64,000 nucleotides of DNA, from positions 30,430,964 through 30,494,963 of the forward strand of contig OW203761.1 of assembly GCA_934045905.1 (NCBI GenBank), in the 5' to 3' direction. The position numbers and the translations under genes are program-made. Shown piece by piece: positions 1 to 10,189 of the stretch (its first letter is position 1; every line of letters begins with the position of its first letter). The DNA comes from Leuctra nigra. Lineage: Eukaryota; Arthropoda; Insecta; Plecoptera; Leuctridae. The notes beneath the pieces are model-generated. The model was not told the DNA's origin and did not search any database. It worked only from the letters and a program-made list of their open reading frames with translations.

Positions 1-447
1 AAATATTTCATTTATTCAAGGCTATTCGAGCGATATTACGAGACTAGAAATATTAATCATGTGTACCTACCTCAAACCACAATTGTCTCACTAAATGTAT
101 CCAGAGGAGAGCAGTTGTGTTTCAAATATAAATAAAATAAGTCCTACTCCCATTGCGGTCTCTACTAAAGTGGTAATATTGTACTAATAATAATTGTTGA
201 TTGACAATGGATTATTACATATTATTTACTAAATAATTGTATTTAAAATGTAATATGTACAAATAGGTAACGAACCTACTAGCATCGTATTCACCCCAAG
301 TTTCTTAGCTCTAAAACAAATGGTTTTCTACTTCCCCTTCCTCAAAACATCCATCTTACACCTTTCACTTTATCTTCCACTTCACTCGAATAGCCTTAGG
401 TAACATAATATTATATAAATAAATGGAAAAGTGAATGTTGAGTTAAC
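1..447. other. Intron of the coiled-coil gene, nothing else seen
   Basis: AT-rich intron sequence downstream of the exon 4 donor. I see no exon, RNA gene or recognisable repeat. Confidence 0.5.
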
Positions 448-936
448 CTCTTTTCCAGCGCCCCCGGCAACAATCTTCTCCATGATGGTGAGCTGGCGAT
501 TAATCTCATCCTCCTGATCAGCCACGGCACACTCCAGTTCCATCAACTGACGTAGCAAGAAATCCCGCTCTTGCTCGACTCCCATCAACCGCTCCACCTC
601 CCTCTTCAAATCATCACAGTCCCCGATTTCACCCATCTTCATCTTGTACATCTCCAGTTCCTTTGCCATGGCCTCGAAATCCGCTAGATCTTGGCACAGC
701 TTTGCATTTGCTGCTTCCAGAGCATCTAGCTGCTCTTTCAGCGCATCACGCTCCATGCGCATTACATCAGCTTCTTTAGCGCGATACCGAAGCCGCTCTA
801 ACTCCTCATCCCCGCCCTCGTAGTCTTTTAGGCGCATAACCAACGCATCTCGTTCCGCTTTTGCATCAGCAAGTTTCTTCAACAGTGCGTCTCTCTCCCG
901 AATCACAGCTTCACAGTCCATTGCTCTCAGTTCTGC
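448..936 (-). CDS. Coiled-coil gene exon 4
   Basis: One hundred and sixty-three codons from acceptor TTTGCAG to donor GAG|GTTAAC. It is strongly helical and acidic/basic (AELRAMDCEAVIRERDALLK...). Later exons must lie left of position 1. Confidence 0.8.
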
Positions 937-3900
937 CTGCAAATAGAAATCAACCGTTCAGATCAGTGCGCTTCTGATGTCATATCATAATAGTGTGGGG
1001 AGAGGAAAACAACAATTTAAATAATGTAGAAATTTCTTGTCAAGTATTAATTAAAATAGATTTTTTGCAAGACGGTGAAGACCGAGAGCGAGGTGGAGAG
1101 GTTTGGTTTAGGATTTCAAAGAAAAAGGTGAGCAGTGATGTGGGAGATAGTGGAGAAAGTGTGGTCAGTTAGAGGCTTGTTGATATTTTGTGGCCAGATC
1201 AGAATAGATCACAGCGGAAAGTAGCCAGCACCCCTACATGAACTAAGTAAGACATGTCTGCGCATGTGCAACATTAAGGTCGAGCAATTGACATCAGTAC
1301 ACGCAGGCTATCTGTACACGCAAGGCTATCAAGGCTACAAAGAGCTAGAGATACTAGTAGGTTTAAGAAATATGGCTTTCCCTTATGACCTAGGTTAGGT
1401 GGTTGTGAAATACGAACTGCAAGAAGAAAAGATTTTCCTTGAGTGGAACTCGAACCCACGACCTTCCACTCAAGGAAAATCTTTTCTTCTTGCAGTTCGT
1501 ATTTAATCACTAGTAGGTTTGTTTGCCGGACTGTTCTAACCTGCTCTCAGAGCAAGTCAGATCACACTGGAAGTGGGCGGAACAATTTGGTGCAAGAATT
1601 CAAATCAAAACTGGACGAACACTTTTGAGCAGCATTAGAATGAATTATATAAAATATTTATGAAACAAAAATCCATAAAATATATTTTTAAAAAAAAAAA
1701 CTTTTTAAAGTAAAATATGTTTTAATTATGATCTCTTGACATTTGTTATTTCTGAATCCCTCAATCCCCATTCACTATAGCGGCCAATTTGATTTTGAGA
1801 GCAAGCTGCTCCAACAAAATAGCCGGTACAGCTTTTGCTGCTCGGAACAGGTTCAGAACAGGCTGCACTGACTCGACGAACGCGATTGGAACAGCTGGGA
1901 GCAACTTGCACCGATTCAACAAACTAGTGCCAAAAAAGCTGCTCCGAGCAGGTTCGGAACAATCCGACGAACAAACCTAGTGATCGTGATTCGTGATTCA
2001 GTTAAATTAGGTACCTACAATCGAAATCAAAATGGCGGCAAGTATAAAGTTGAACTTTAACATGCTTATTAACATGCAACTTAATAAAAAAATTAATTGA
2101 ACAATGGATCATGATCGAGCTTGATTGAATTGTGTTATAACACATTTAATCGATTACGATTGATATATTGGGTTGTGATCGAATCCTCAGTGTGAACAGC
2201 GTATAATTTACAAGGCTCTCGTGATTGGCGAGATTTAATGAGACACCAACAAAAAATGATAATAAAATGATGGCTGTTCTATTCGCACCGACACCGAACA
2301 ATGAAATTCGGTGTGAATAGCAGTGGTCCTATGTTTGGGTTATTCGCACCCACACCGAACACCGGTAAAAGAGAGTTCACACCAAACTCGGTAGTAGAAC
2401 AGATATTCACACCGAAACTGCTGAAATCACTATCCGCACCGACAGAGGCAGATCCTCAGAATTCAGTGATCAGTCGGTTGATCGACGGAAAATCTCAAAG
2501 TTTGGAGCCAACAAATGTGCCTATGAAAACCTGGTAAAACTTACAACTACAAATAGGGGTAGGTCTTCTTTTGTTATAATTGCTTAATACTTGACAGATT
2601 TTGGAAATGTTTTAACTTGGACCGATCAAGGTATATACCTACCAAACAAATCGGATAAAACATAAAATACAAGCAAAATAAAAGGTGTTAGGGTATATGA
2701 TGCTTTAATTTTAGTTAAAGCTAATACACACCAATTCACGTTCCAACTGTTGAATGCGAGCCAGTGCTGCGTCCAGCTTAGTTCGCAGGTCCGTATTCTC
2801 GTTCACTCGACCGCTGATGTTATCAACTTGTTGTTTTGCTGCTCGCATTGCAGCATCCATCTCAGACATTTCTTTATCCTTGTTCTAGCATGGAAACAAT
2901 TACAAAGAAGTTTGTTCAAATAAGAGAATTGTGTTTTGAATACACTACTTGGGTAGGTATATTCCGAAACCTGCTGAACTTACTCCAGCACTGTCAGTAT
3001 GAACTAGGTAGGTAGCAAGTTATTGAGCGAGCGAAGCGAGCGTCTCCATTTGGCTCTTTTGGCACGGACCTCTGTTTTTTTTTTTTTTGTTTTTTTTTTT
3101 TTCTGTTACTGACGATATACAGGTCAGAGTTTTTCTTCGATCGAGCTGAAATTTTGCACACATGTACGTAACATTTCTGATTGTTGCAGACCCTAATTTT
3201 TTTGAAATCCATTGATTGGTTCAAATTTAAAAAAAATTAACTTTCGATTGGTTGTTTTGATCAAATTGAAATTTTGACAAGTCATTACCCCCAACATTGT
3301 ACCCAATCAAACAAAGTTTCAGCCAAATCCTCCCATTGGTTAAAATTTAAAACCATCTTTTCTGTGTTTTTAGAAATTTAAACTATAACCGATTGAACGA
3401 TCAACTTATAACTTCGCATGATGGTTGGGTCCAACATTATCTGCATTTTTGACAATTTTCATACTAATCTGTGTTTAAATCCAAACGTTATTGACATTTT
3501 ACGGACTATTAGCGTGTTGGCTGTCAAATTCACGGCGACTTCGACTCTTCAGTTCAAGGCAAGGTAGTTAGAGCAGAAACTTTCAAACGCAAATGAAACT
3601 GATAATGACCGTTCAACAGTCGATCTGATATTGTGAAGACACACTTATATCATATGAGTGGTCTCAGGTATATTTTTTGAAGGAGATCCTGTGATTTTTG
3701 AAAATTAACACGGAACAGTTCAATCATAAAGGTTCAATTGATCAACTTAAAGCTTTGCATGGTTATTTGGACCAATATTTTAGGAATGTTTTGAGATTTC
3801 TATACAAATCTGTGGCGAAATTTTAGAATTATTGGCTTTTAATGACATTTTCGATAGACAGAATTTCGGTTCGAGGTGTTGCGCGTATCCGTGCTCGCTC

Positions 3901-6900
3901 ATCAACGCGTTACTCAGATTCATTGGTTAAAATTTAAAGAAATATCTCCTGATAGGCTGAAAAATGAAAACGGTCTTCGATAATTCTGATCAAACTCATA
4001 TTTTGCATGATCATTAAGACCAATATTGTCTCTTATTTTACAAAATTTCATCCCAATCAGTTAAGAACGTATGAAGTTATTTACATTTTTAATATCTGTC
4101 AGTAATGAAGTATCGAAATGAATGTTTTCCAGTGCCAATTGAAAATTGATTCTGATTTGCTTTATGAACCAGGTGCTTAGATGCTATTTTAAAGTTTCGA
4201 TGAAAAGCATACACTTTTAAGTTGATATCATAATCAATTCCATATGGATGTATATGTTTTCTGTGCGTTGTGTACGCATTTCCGGTTCGAGAATTTGGAC
4301 GTACCCGTGCTCGCTCATCAACGCGTTACACTGAGCGTTTTCCTAGTAGAATGTACCTACCTACCCACCCTAAACCTACACACTACATTCAGAGGAGTGT
4401 GGATGTCCAGTTAACAAGGTGTGTGCGTGTGGTGGGGCTACACAGGGCGCCAGCAGAAAGTAACATTTATGGGTCAATTCACGTAACTGGGAAAACTTTT
4501 CAAAAAGAGTTTTATTTAGGTATTTAAGTATTTTTTTATTTTTTTTCATTTAAAGACGTTTTTAAAGATTGTTGGAAAATACATTTTTTTGGAGCTATTA
4601 TTAATAGGTACCTACTCTTGAATTTACAGCACTTTTATATCAAAAAATTACACTTTTCTAAGTCAATATATATTTTTTAAATACTTCCATCTATTTTAGA
4701 TAATGTATAATTATATTTATAATATTCTATACCAAACACCAAATTTATTTTGAAAAAAAAATGTTTTTTATTTTTTTATTTTATTTTTATTTTACTTTTT
4801 TTTTTATTGATTTAATGTCTTATTCCATGAGTTAACAATATGTTTCAGATGAATAACCTGTCATAGCATTTATTTTTCTAACTTTTTACTGTCCAAAATT
4901 TGGAAGCGACACGCGAGTTACCAATGAGCGATACACGAGTTACCGATATATTTGTTAATAATATCTTGGCCCCCCCTAATAGGTGTCAGCCTCTCAACTA
5001 AAAAATTATAAAATGTGGTCCTCATAGGGTCAAAATTTAGTTTTAAAAGGGCTTAAACAAAAAATCTCCCTACGGGGATTTGAGCAGAGTTGCTCAAATC
5101 ACTGGAATCAAGGTTGATCAAAAACACAATATTTTGGAAAACAATGCCATTAAAGTACCCTCCAAAAACACAATTTTGCTTGAATTTCTAGGATTTTCCC
5201 ATAAAAATTTCTTTTTAATATGCCTCAAAATTTCTCTATAACATGTATGACCTTAAGAGAATATTTTCTCGGGGGCTTCGCCCCCGAACCTCCTTCCATA
5301 TCGATTTATATTTTTATGTAGGTGTAGGAAAAAAGTAGGAAGATTACACGATATGGACACGGCGAAGAGGCGACCGAGTCCGTTATAGATTTCATATGTG
5401 TGGGGAATGAGTTACGGAGATTCTTGGAGGATGTTGAGGTTATCCCTTCAGTGGCTCTAGATAGCGACCATAGACTTCTAGTGGGAAAGTTTAACTTCAA
5501 AAAAGATAGACCAACCAAGAAGAGAAGCAAAAAGAATGGCAGAATAAGAGTGTGGAAGCTGCAACACGGTACAGTACAACAAGAGTTTAGAGAGAAGATA
5601 GCTAGTAAAGAGAGAAGAGGAGAGGTTGGACTGGTGGAAGTGGAATGGCAAGCATTTAAGAAGGTATTTGTTGACTGTGCAGAGGAAGTCTGTGGGCGAT
5701 CAAGTGGGAAAAGCAAGAAGAAGGAAACACCATGGTGGAATGAAATAGTCCGAGAAGCAGTGCATCAGAAGAGAACCGCCTGGCAGACGTACGAGGCCGA
5801 TAGATCTACCCTCAACAAGGCCGAATACCGAAGGTGGAAAATACGAGTAAGAGAGACAGTAGAAGAAGAAAAGAAGAAGTCCATGGAAGAACTTGCTGGT
5901 AAACTAGAAACGGATTTTGAAGGCAATAAAAAGATGCTTTATGGCATAATAAAGGAAAAGAGGACAAGAAAAGTTGGACAGGCATGCATGGTGGATGCTT
6001 GCGGAGGATTGATCAATGACCCAGTAGAAGTACAGGCACTGTGGAAAGAGTACTTCAAGGAACTACTGAATGTTGATGGAGTGGCACTACCAGAAAGTAG
6101 TAGAATACTACAGAGTGAGAACGAGGAAGAGGAGGAGTGTGCTTTGAGAGAGGGAGAAGTGGAGAAAGCGCTAAACGAGATGAAGAATGGTCGATCACCC
6201 GGAATAGATGAGATAACAGTGGAGATGGTAAGAGCTGCTGGGGAAATTGGAAAAAGATGGTTGTTTCGAGTAATGAGTGCGGCATGGAAACAGAGGACCA
6301 TACCGGACGATTGGAGAAAGGGAGTGATTGTACCGATCTACAAAAAGGGTGACAGGAAGAAGTGCAGCAACTACAGGGGAATTACTTTGATGTGTCAGTG
6401 TGCCAAAGTATTCGAAAAAGTGGTGGAATTTAGACTGAAAGAAGTAGTAGAGGAAAAGCTCAGGGAGGAACAATATGGGTTCAGGCCAGGTAGATCAACC
6501 ATTGATCCAATATTCACTATCCGACAAGTCATGGAGAGAAAGTGGGAGAGTGGAGAAAAACTGTACATGGTTTTTCTAGACTTTTATTATTAATCCTTTA
6601 TTTGTAACGGGCAAGCCCACAAGTACAAATATAATAAAAACACATATTACATACAAAATTGCACATAGTCATAGGAATACATAAAAAGAACATAGGGAAA
6701 AGGCCTACGATCGCCTACCAAGGAAGAAAGTATGGGAATGTCTGAAGCGGAAGGGGGTGGGATTGGGTCTGATTGAGAGAATCAAGAGCACATATGAGAA
6801 GAACGAGAGCTGTGTACAAACAGTGGAGGGGAAGTCAGGATGGTTTGAGGTGAAGGAAGGACTTCGACAGGGCAGCGTTCTTTCCCCGACACTATTTGTC

Positions 6901-9302
6901 ATTGTCATGGATGAGCTGCTGAGAAAAGTAGAACCAAGCGAAGACCAGGAGACGAATACACTGGTATATGCAGATGATATCGTAGTGTGGGGAGGAACCA
7001 GCGAATGTGTTCAAGAAAAGATTGATAGATGGAGCCAGATGACTGAAGAATACGGTATGCGAATAAGTCAGGAAAAGAGTGAGACACTAGTAGTGGAGAG
7101 GAAGGCAACAAGAAATGTGAAGATCAGGCTACGGGGCTTGGAACTGGCGGAGAGAGGAGAGTTTAAGTATCTGGGGAGCTGGCTAACTAAGGATGGAAAA
7201 ATAGGAAGAGAGATAACATCAAGAGTACAACAGGCTTACACATTTTTCCAGTTAGTCAGGAAACTTCTTTGGAATGAGCAGTTCCCCCAGAAATGCAAGA
7301 TACTCCTTTTCAAAAGCTATTTCCTGCCAATACTCACCTATGGTTCCGTAACGTGGGCGATTGGAGGAAAGGAGGAGAGCCAGTTGCAGGCAGCAGAAAT
7401 GAAATTTTTACGAAGCATACAAGGAGTAACTAAGATGGACAAGATCAGGAGTGAAAAGATTAGAGGAGACTTGAAGGTAGAGAGGTTGGCATTTAAAATG
7501 GGGAGAGAGCGGCTACGGTGGTTTGGCCACATGAAGAGAATGCAGAGTGAGAGAATACCGCGTCGGGAGTTCGAAGCTGCGAGAAGTGATAAAAGGAGAG
7601 TTGGAAGACCGAGGGAAAAGTGGAGAGAGCTGGTAGCAGAAGATGTACAAGAGAGACTGGAGAAGTGGGAAGAAGTGGAAGAAGGAAGGTGGTGGGAAGA
7701 CAGGAAGAAGTGGAAAAAACTGGTAGAGAAGAAGAACGAAGAGGAAGAGCCAAGCCTGGCCAGCTAGCTTAGGAGTCCGGGCCCTAGTAATGGTGGCTTC
7801 GCCACCCCCCGACCCAACTCTTGGAACCGGGAGGAAGATTATTATTATTATGTAGGTAGTGAAAAAATCAAGTTTTGGGAACAAAATGCACCTTAAAACG
7901 TCTCAAATTCATTTTGAAGTGCCCAAAATACTAAAAACGCTCTGCCGGGCCAGGTTGTGGGGCATGCCCCCCTCACCTTATTGCAGTGAAAAGGTGTGTA
8001 AAATTCAAAAAAAATTAATTTGTAAAGAAACTGCTCCTCAGAACGTCTCAAAATTGATTTCAAAGTGTCGAAAAACCAAAAAACGCCCTGCGGGGCAAGG
8101 TGGGGGGCGCCCCCCCACATTCCCCATAACCCATGGCAATTTCCTTTCTTTGGTCTTTCCCCCTTGTCATTATTCCTTCCGGCTACCATGTTGGCCCCCC
8201 CTAATGATTTCTCCTGCGCACGCCTATGCGTGAATGACCCTTATAGTTATAGTTATGTGTCATTTGAAACAGTCATTGGGCATTTTAGAATAAGTTAAAG
8301 CAAACCTCCTTATGATATCATAACTTGGAGTTATGACGTGATAACTGTTTCGAGAATAGACGCCCTAGTCTACATTAGAATTCTGCAGAAAAAAATATTT
8401 TACGTTTCCAACAATTTCCATGGCAAATTTCCATTTCGCATTGAAATTTTCAATCAACTGCATCTGTAACTTCAGTTCACACCCTATTCCCTAATGTGTA
8501 GTGTAGGTACCTAGCTAGGTGTCCTGTGTACCTAAAGAAAGAAAGAACACCAGAGACTTAAAGTTTGGAAAGAGACAATGTTTTTCTGATGGCCTCATGG
8601 GTGTTGAGTAAGTCTTCTCTAATTGTCCTAGTAGGTAGGTAGGTAGGTAGGTAGGTAGGTAGGTAACCTACCATCAATTTTCAAACATTCACTTTGCAAA
8701 TTATAGAATCTCATGGTAATGTACGTAGCGTTGTAGTATCGTAGCATCAGGTGTAGGTAGGTAGGTAGTAGATACATAATAAAAATAATAATTTACTTTT
8801 TCACCTTGTACCTAATAAATTAGGTAGGTACCTACTTACCGCAAGCTGCTTTCTCAGATCGGCGATAATTGCTTCATTTTCCAATATCTGCTTCTTGAGA
8901 GCGTTAATCTCAGCATCGGACCCACCTCCTTTCTCGCATTGAGCCAATTTCTTTTTAAGTTCTGCCAGCTGTCCCTCCTGTATGGCTTGCAGTATACTAA
9001 GCAGAACTGGCAAAGGAACATACTGGCCCGATGAACTAACCTGAAATATGAACAATTTTGTACCTAGATTATTGACGCTAAGCATTAACAGCAGTATCTT
9101 TTGGTGAACATACATGGCCACAACGAGGATATGTAACAAGATCAATAAGATGTTTTCCTCGATCTTCATCATCAAGAGCCCACGCTCTGTTGTCTGTACA
9201 CGAGTCATATCTTTTCATGCGACCTTCACATCTTTTGCCAAGGGGCCGCTTTACTGGTCGGTGTTTGAACACATAGTCTTTTTGATTTATGTAAGATGAC
9301 AT
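448..9302 (-). CDS. Unrecognised coiled-coil protein gene, 3' part beyond window
   Basis: Four exons join in phase 0: 9302-9114, 9040-8840, 2884-2732 and 936-448, giving 344 residues before the model leaves the window through a donor (GAG|GTTAAC) at 448. Exon 1 starts with MSSYINQKDYVFKH and encodes a basic, non-coiled head (residues 1-63). From about residue 85 on, the chain is almost entirely charged heptad-type helix rich in E, K, L, D and R (for example ERDALLKKLADAKAERDAL), so a long coiled coil is likely. There is no signal peptide or membrane segment. All introns are phase 0, and the first is only 73 bp. The second (about 6 kb) has been filled by LINE-A and repeats. It lies head to head with Reps. 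I do not recognise the family; a cytoskeletal, centrosomal or ciliary scaffold would fit but is inference. The exons are convincing, the identity is not known. Confidence 0.75.
1408..1504. repeat. Perfect 41-bp inverted repeat with tRNA B-box-like loop
   Basis: The arms 1408-1448 and 1464-1504 are exact reverse complements, separated by a 15-nt loop (CTCGAACCCACGACC). On the minus strand the loop and stem tips read GGGTTCGAGTTCC, close to a pol III B box, so the hairpin may have formed by inverted duplication of a tRNA-derived SINE fragment. Confidence 0.85.
1514..1979. mobile_element. TIR element (TAGGTTTGTTYG family), copy 1
   Basis: The termini TAGGTTTGTTTGCCGGACTG and, reversed, TAGGTTTGTTCGTCGGATTG are imperfect inverted repeats. 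The interior is rich in GCTCGAGCAG/GTTCGGAACA motifs. The same family recurs at 15348-16448. It has no coding capacity, so it is a MITE-like element; superfamily unknown. Confidence 0.6.
2270..2440. repeat. Cluster of TTCGCACCGACACCGAAC-type repeats
   Basis: The motif TTCRCACCGACACCGAA and its complement ATTCGGTGTGAATA occur several times within 170 bp in both orientations. It looks like the tip of a palindromic mobile element, but I could not define its ends. Confidence 0.4.
2732..2884 (-). CDS. Coiled-coil gene exon 3
   Basis: Fifty-one codons, phase 0 at both ends, between acceptor CTAG and donor TTG|GTGTGT, a weaker donor. The product (NKDKEMSEMDAAMRAAK...) is continuous heptad-like helix matching exons 2 and 4 in style. 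Confidence 0.7.
3021..4352 (+). mobile_element. Helitron/HINE-like element, copy A (two tails)
   Basis: It starts TTGAGCGAGCGAAGCGAGCG, then has a T-rich tract, a body with repeated ATTGGTTNAAATTT motifs, and 3' ends carrying GTGCTCGCTCATCAACGCGTT. The second tail ends GAGCGTTTTCCTAG followed by T. A first, partial tail at about 3890-3925 indicates a composite of two copies. Family logic is given in the findings. Confidence 0.6.
4467..4925. repeat. AT-rich sequence with TCACGTAACTGGG/GAGTTACC motifs
   Basis: GGGTCAATTCACGTAACTG at the left and two CGAGTTACC copies at the right resemble the GGTAACTCATGTTAC element at 11731-12606. It is probably a decayed relative; boundaries are uncertain. 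Confidence 0.35.
5330..7855 (+). pseudogene. LINE-A: 5'-truncated, interrupted non-LTR retrotransposon ORF2
   Basis: The reading frame begins inside an apurinic endonuclease domain (GEEATESVIDFICVGNEL, then SDHRLL near 5460). Reverse transcriptase motifs follow: GRSPGIDEI, IPIYKKGD-type block, YGFRPGRST and FLDF up to 6584. After a 112-bp insertion it resumes in another frame with EKAYDRLP, the GLRQGSVLSP block, and the catalytic LVYADD at 6961-6978. The C-terminal part ends [11 protein letters not shown]...[10 protein letters not shown]. The 3' UTR has a GGTGGC/GCCACC hairpin and an (ATT)n tail. The 5' end is missing, so the copy is dead. The clade is not settled; endonuclease plus a GRPR-W tail suggests an RTE/Daphne-like group. 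It lies inside an intron of the minus-strand coiled-coil gene, in antisense. Confidence 0.9.
6585..6696 (-). mobile_element. 112-bp 5'-truncated LINE 3' end inside LINE-A
   Basis: It separates codons FLDF and EKAYDR of LINE-A, which would read straight through without it. Read on the minus strand it ends with a GGGCTTGCCC mini-hairpin, AATAAAGGATT and an ATTATTA-like tail, typical of a LINE 3' terminus. No clear target-site duplication is visible. Confidence 0.6.
7862..8235. repeat. CCCTGCGGGGC repeat family, copy 1
   Basis: Two tandem units contain CGTCTCAAAATTGATTTC, AACGCCCTGCGGGGC and a G-run/C-run hairpin. The same units occur at 49195-49455, and a tail fragment (GGCAGAAATCCTG) occurs near 36576. 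Class unknown. Confidence 0.5.
8631..8664. repeat. (GTAG)n microsatellite
   Basis: Eight to nine tandem GTAG units. Shorter tracts of the same tetramer are scattered through the window. Confidence 0.95.
8840..9040 (-). CDS. Coiled-coil gene exon 2
   Basis: Sixty-seven codons, phase 0 at both ends, between acceptor TTTCAG and donor GCG|GTAAGT. It encodes VSSSGQYVPLPV and then a helical stretch with a GGGSD break. A good consensus donor and codon-like composition support it. Confidence 0.75.
9114..9302 (-). CDS. Coiled-coil gene exon 1
   Basis: Sixty-three codons starting at the ATG at 9302 and ending CGH before donor CAT|GTATGT. The 73-bp intron that follows ends in a clean pyrimidine-AG acceptor before 9040. 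Opening the frame further runs quickly to a stop, which supports the splice. Confidence 0.65.
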
Positions 9303-10039
9303 CTTGCCACAAAACTATGTTAATCTTCTTGGCAATAAAATGGTAACTAAACCTACATGACACTATCGTTTCAAACTATTTCGAAATCTAATTTAATTAA
9401 AATTGACTTGAATAAATCCATATAAAATTATGCCACTACCTACAAGTTTGTATAATATTATGTTCTAGTGTAAATAGTGTGCCACCTAGATACCTCCAGC
9501 ACGGCTGTCAGAAACTAGAAAACAGGTACCTTGGGTAGGTAGTAATAATTTTGATTGTTGACTTGACAAGTGAAAATAGGGTTACAGGTTGTTACTACTT
9601 GCTGGAAAATAGCATTCCAAGTTAGTTTGAATGTACCTGATCAGGTTACAATATCAATGTTTATTCAGAAAGGCACTCACATATTACCTTGGACTTATTT
9701 CAACATCTTGAAATCAAGCGACGAGATGTAAACAATCCACCACTCAAACTTGACATTTTAGCCAGCCTACCTGTACCACCTACGAAGAAATTTGATTTTG
9801 GCGCTTATTAGCGCTTCTTCCGTCAGAAAATGTTCTAAATGTTCGATTTTAATCGATCGACCAAAATAATAGTCGATTTATTTGCAAGGACGAAACAAAC
9901 ATGGTGGCCATGACGTGAGTAGGACGGGGTGTTAGCTTGAAATAATGACAACTATTACAATTAAAATGATAACTTGTATACGCGGATTTAGAGTGAAATT
10001 GAATCCATATTGTGTACAAAATATCTTCCTTTAAGTGAA
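9303..10039. promoter_or_regulatory. Shared upstream region of coiled-coil gene and Reps
   Basis: The 737 bp lie between divergent start codons at 9302 (minus) and 10040 (plus), so both promoters and 5' UTRs must be here unless upstream non-coding exons exist. Near 9900 it holds ATGGTGGCCATGACG, and around 9850 ATCGATCGA-like motifs. No TATA box is convincing. Confidence 0.45.
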
Positions 10040-10189
10040 ATGGAAGAAATTCGATTATCCGAAACTGAGCAGCGTTATTTTGGTGACTTGTTCGTCTGCT
10101 GTAATTCTGACAACTCGGATAAAATACCTATTTACAAAGCCTCTGAATTCTTTCGGTCAGCTAACTTACCTCTTGACGTTTTGAATCAG
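10040..10189 (+). CDS. Reps: Reps exon 1
   Basis: Fifty codons, phase 0, ending LDVLNQ before donor CAG|GTATAG. It encodes the first half of EH domain 1. Confidence 0.9.
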
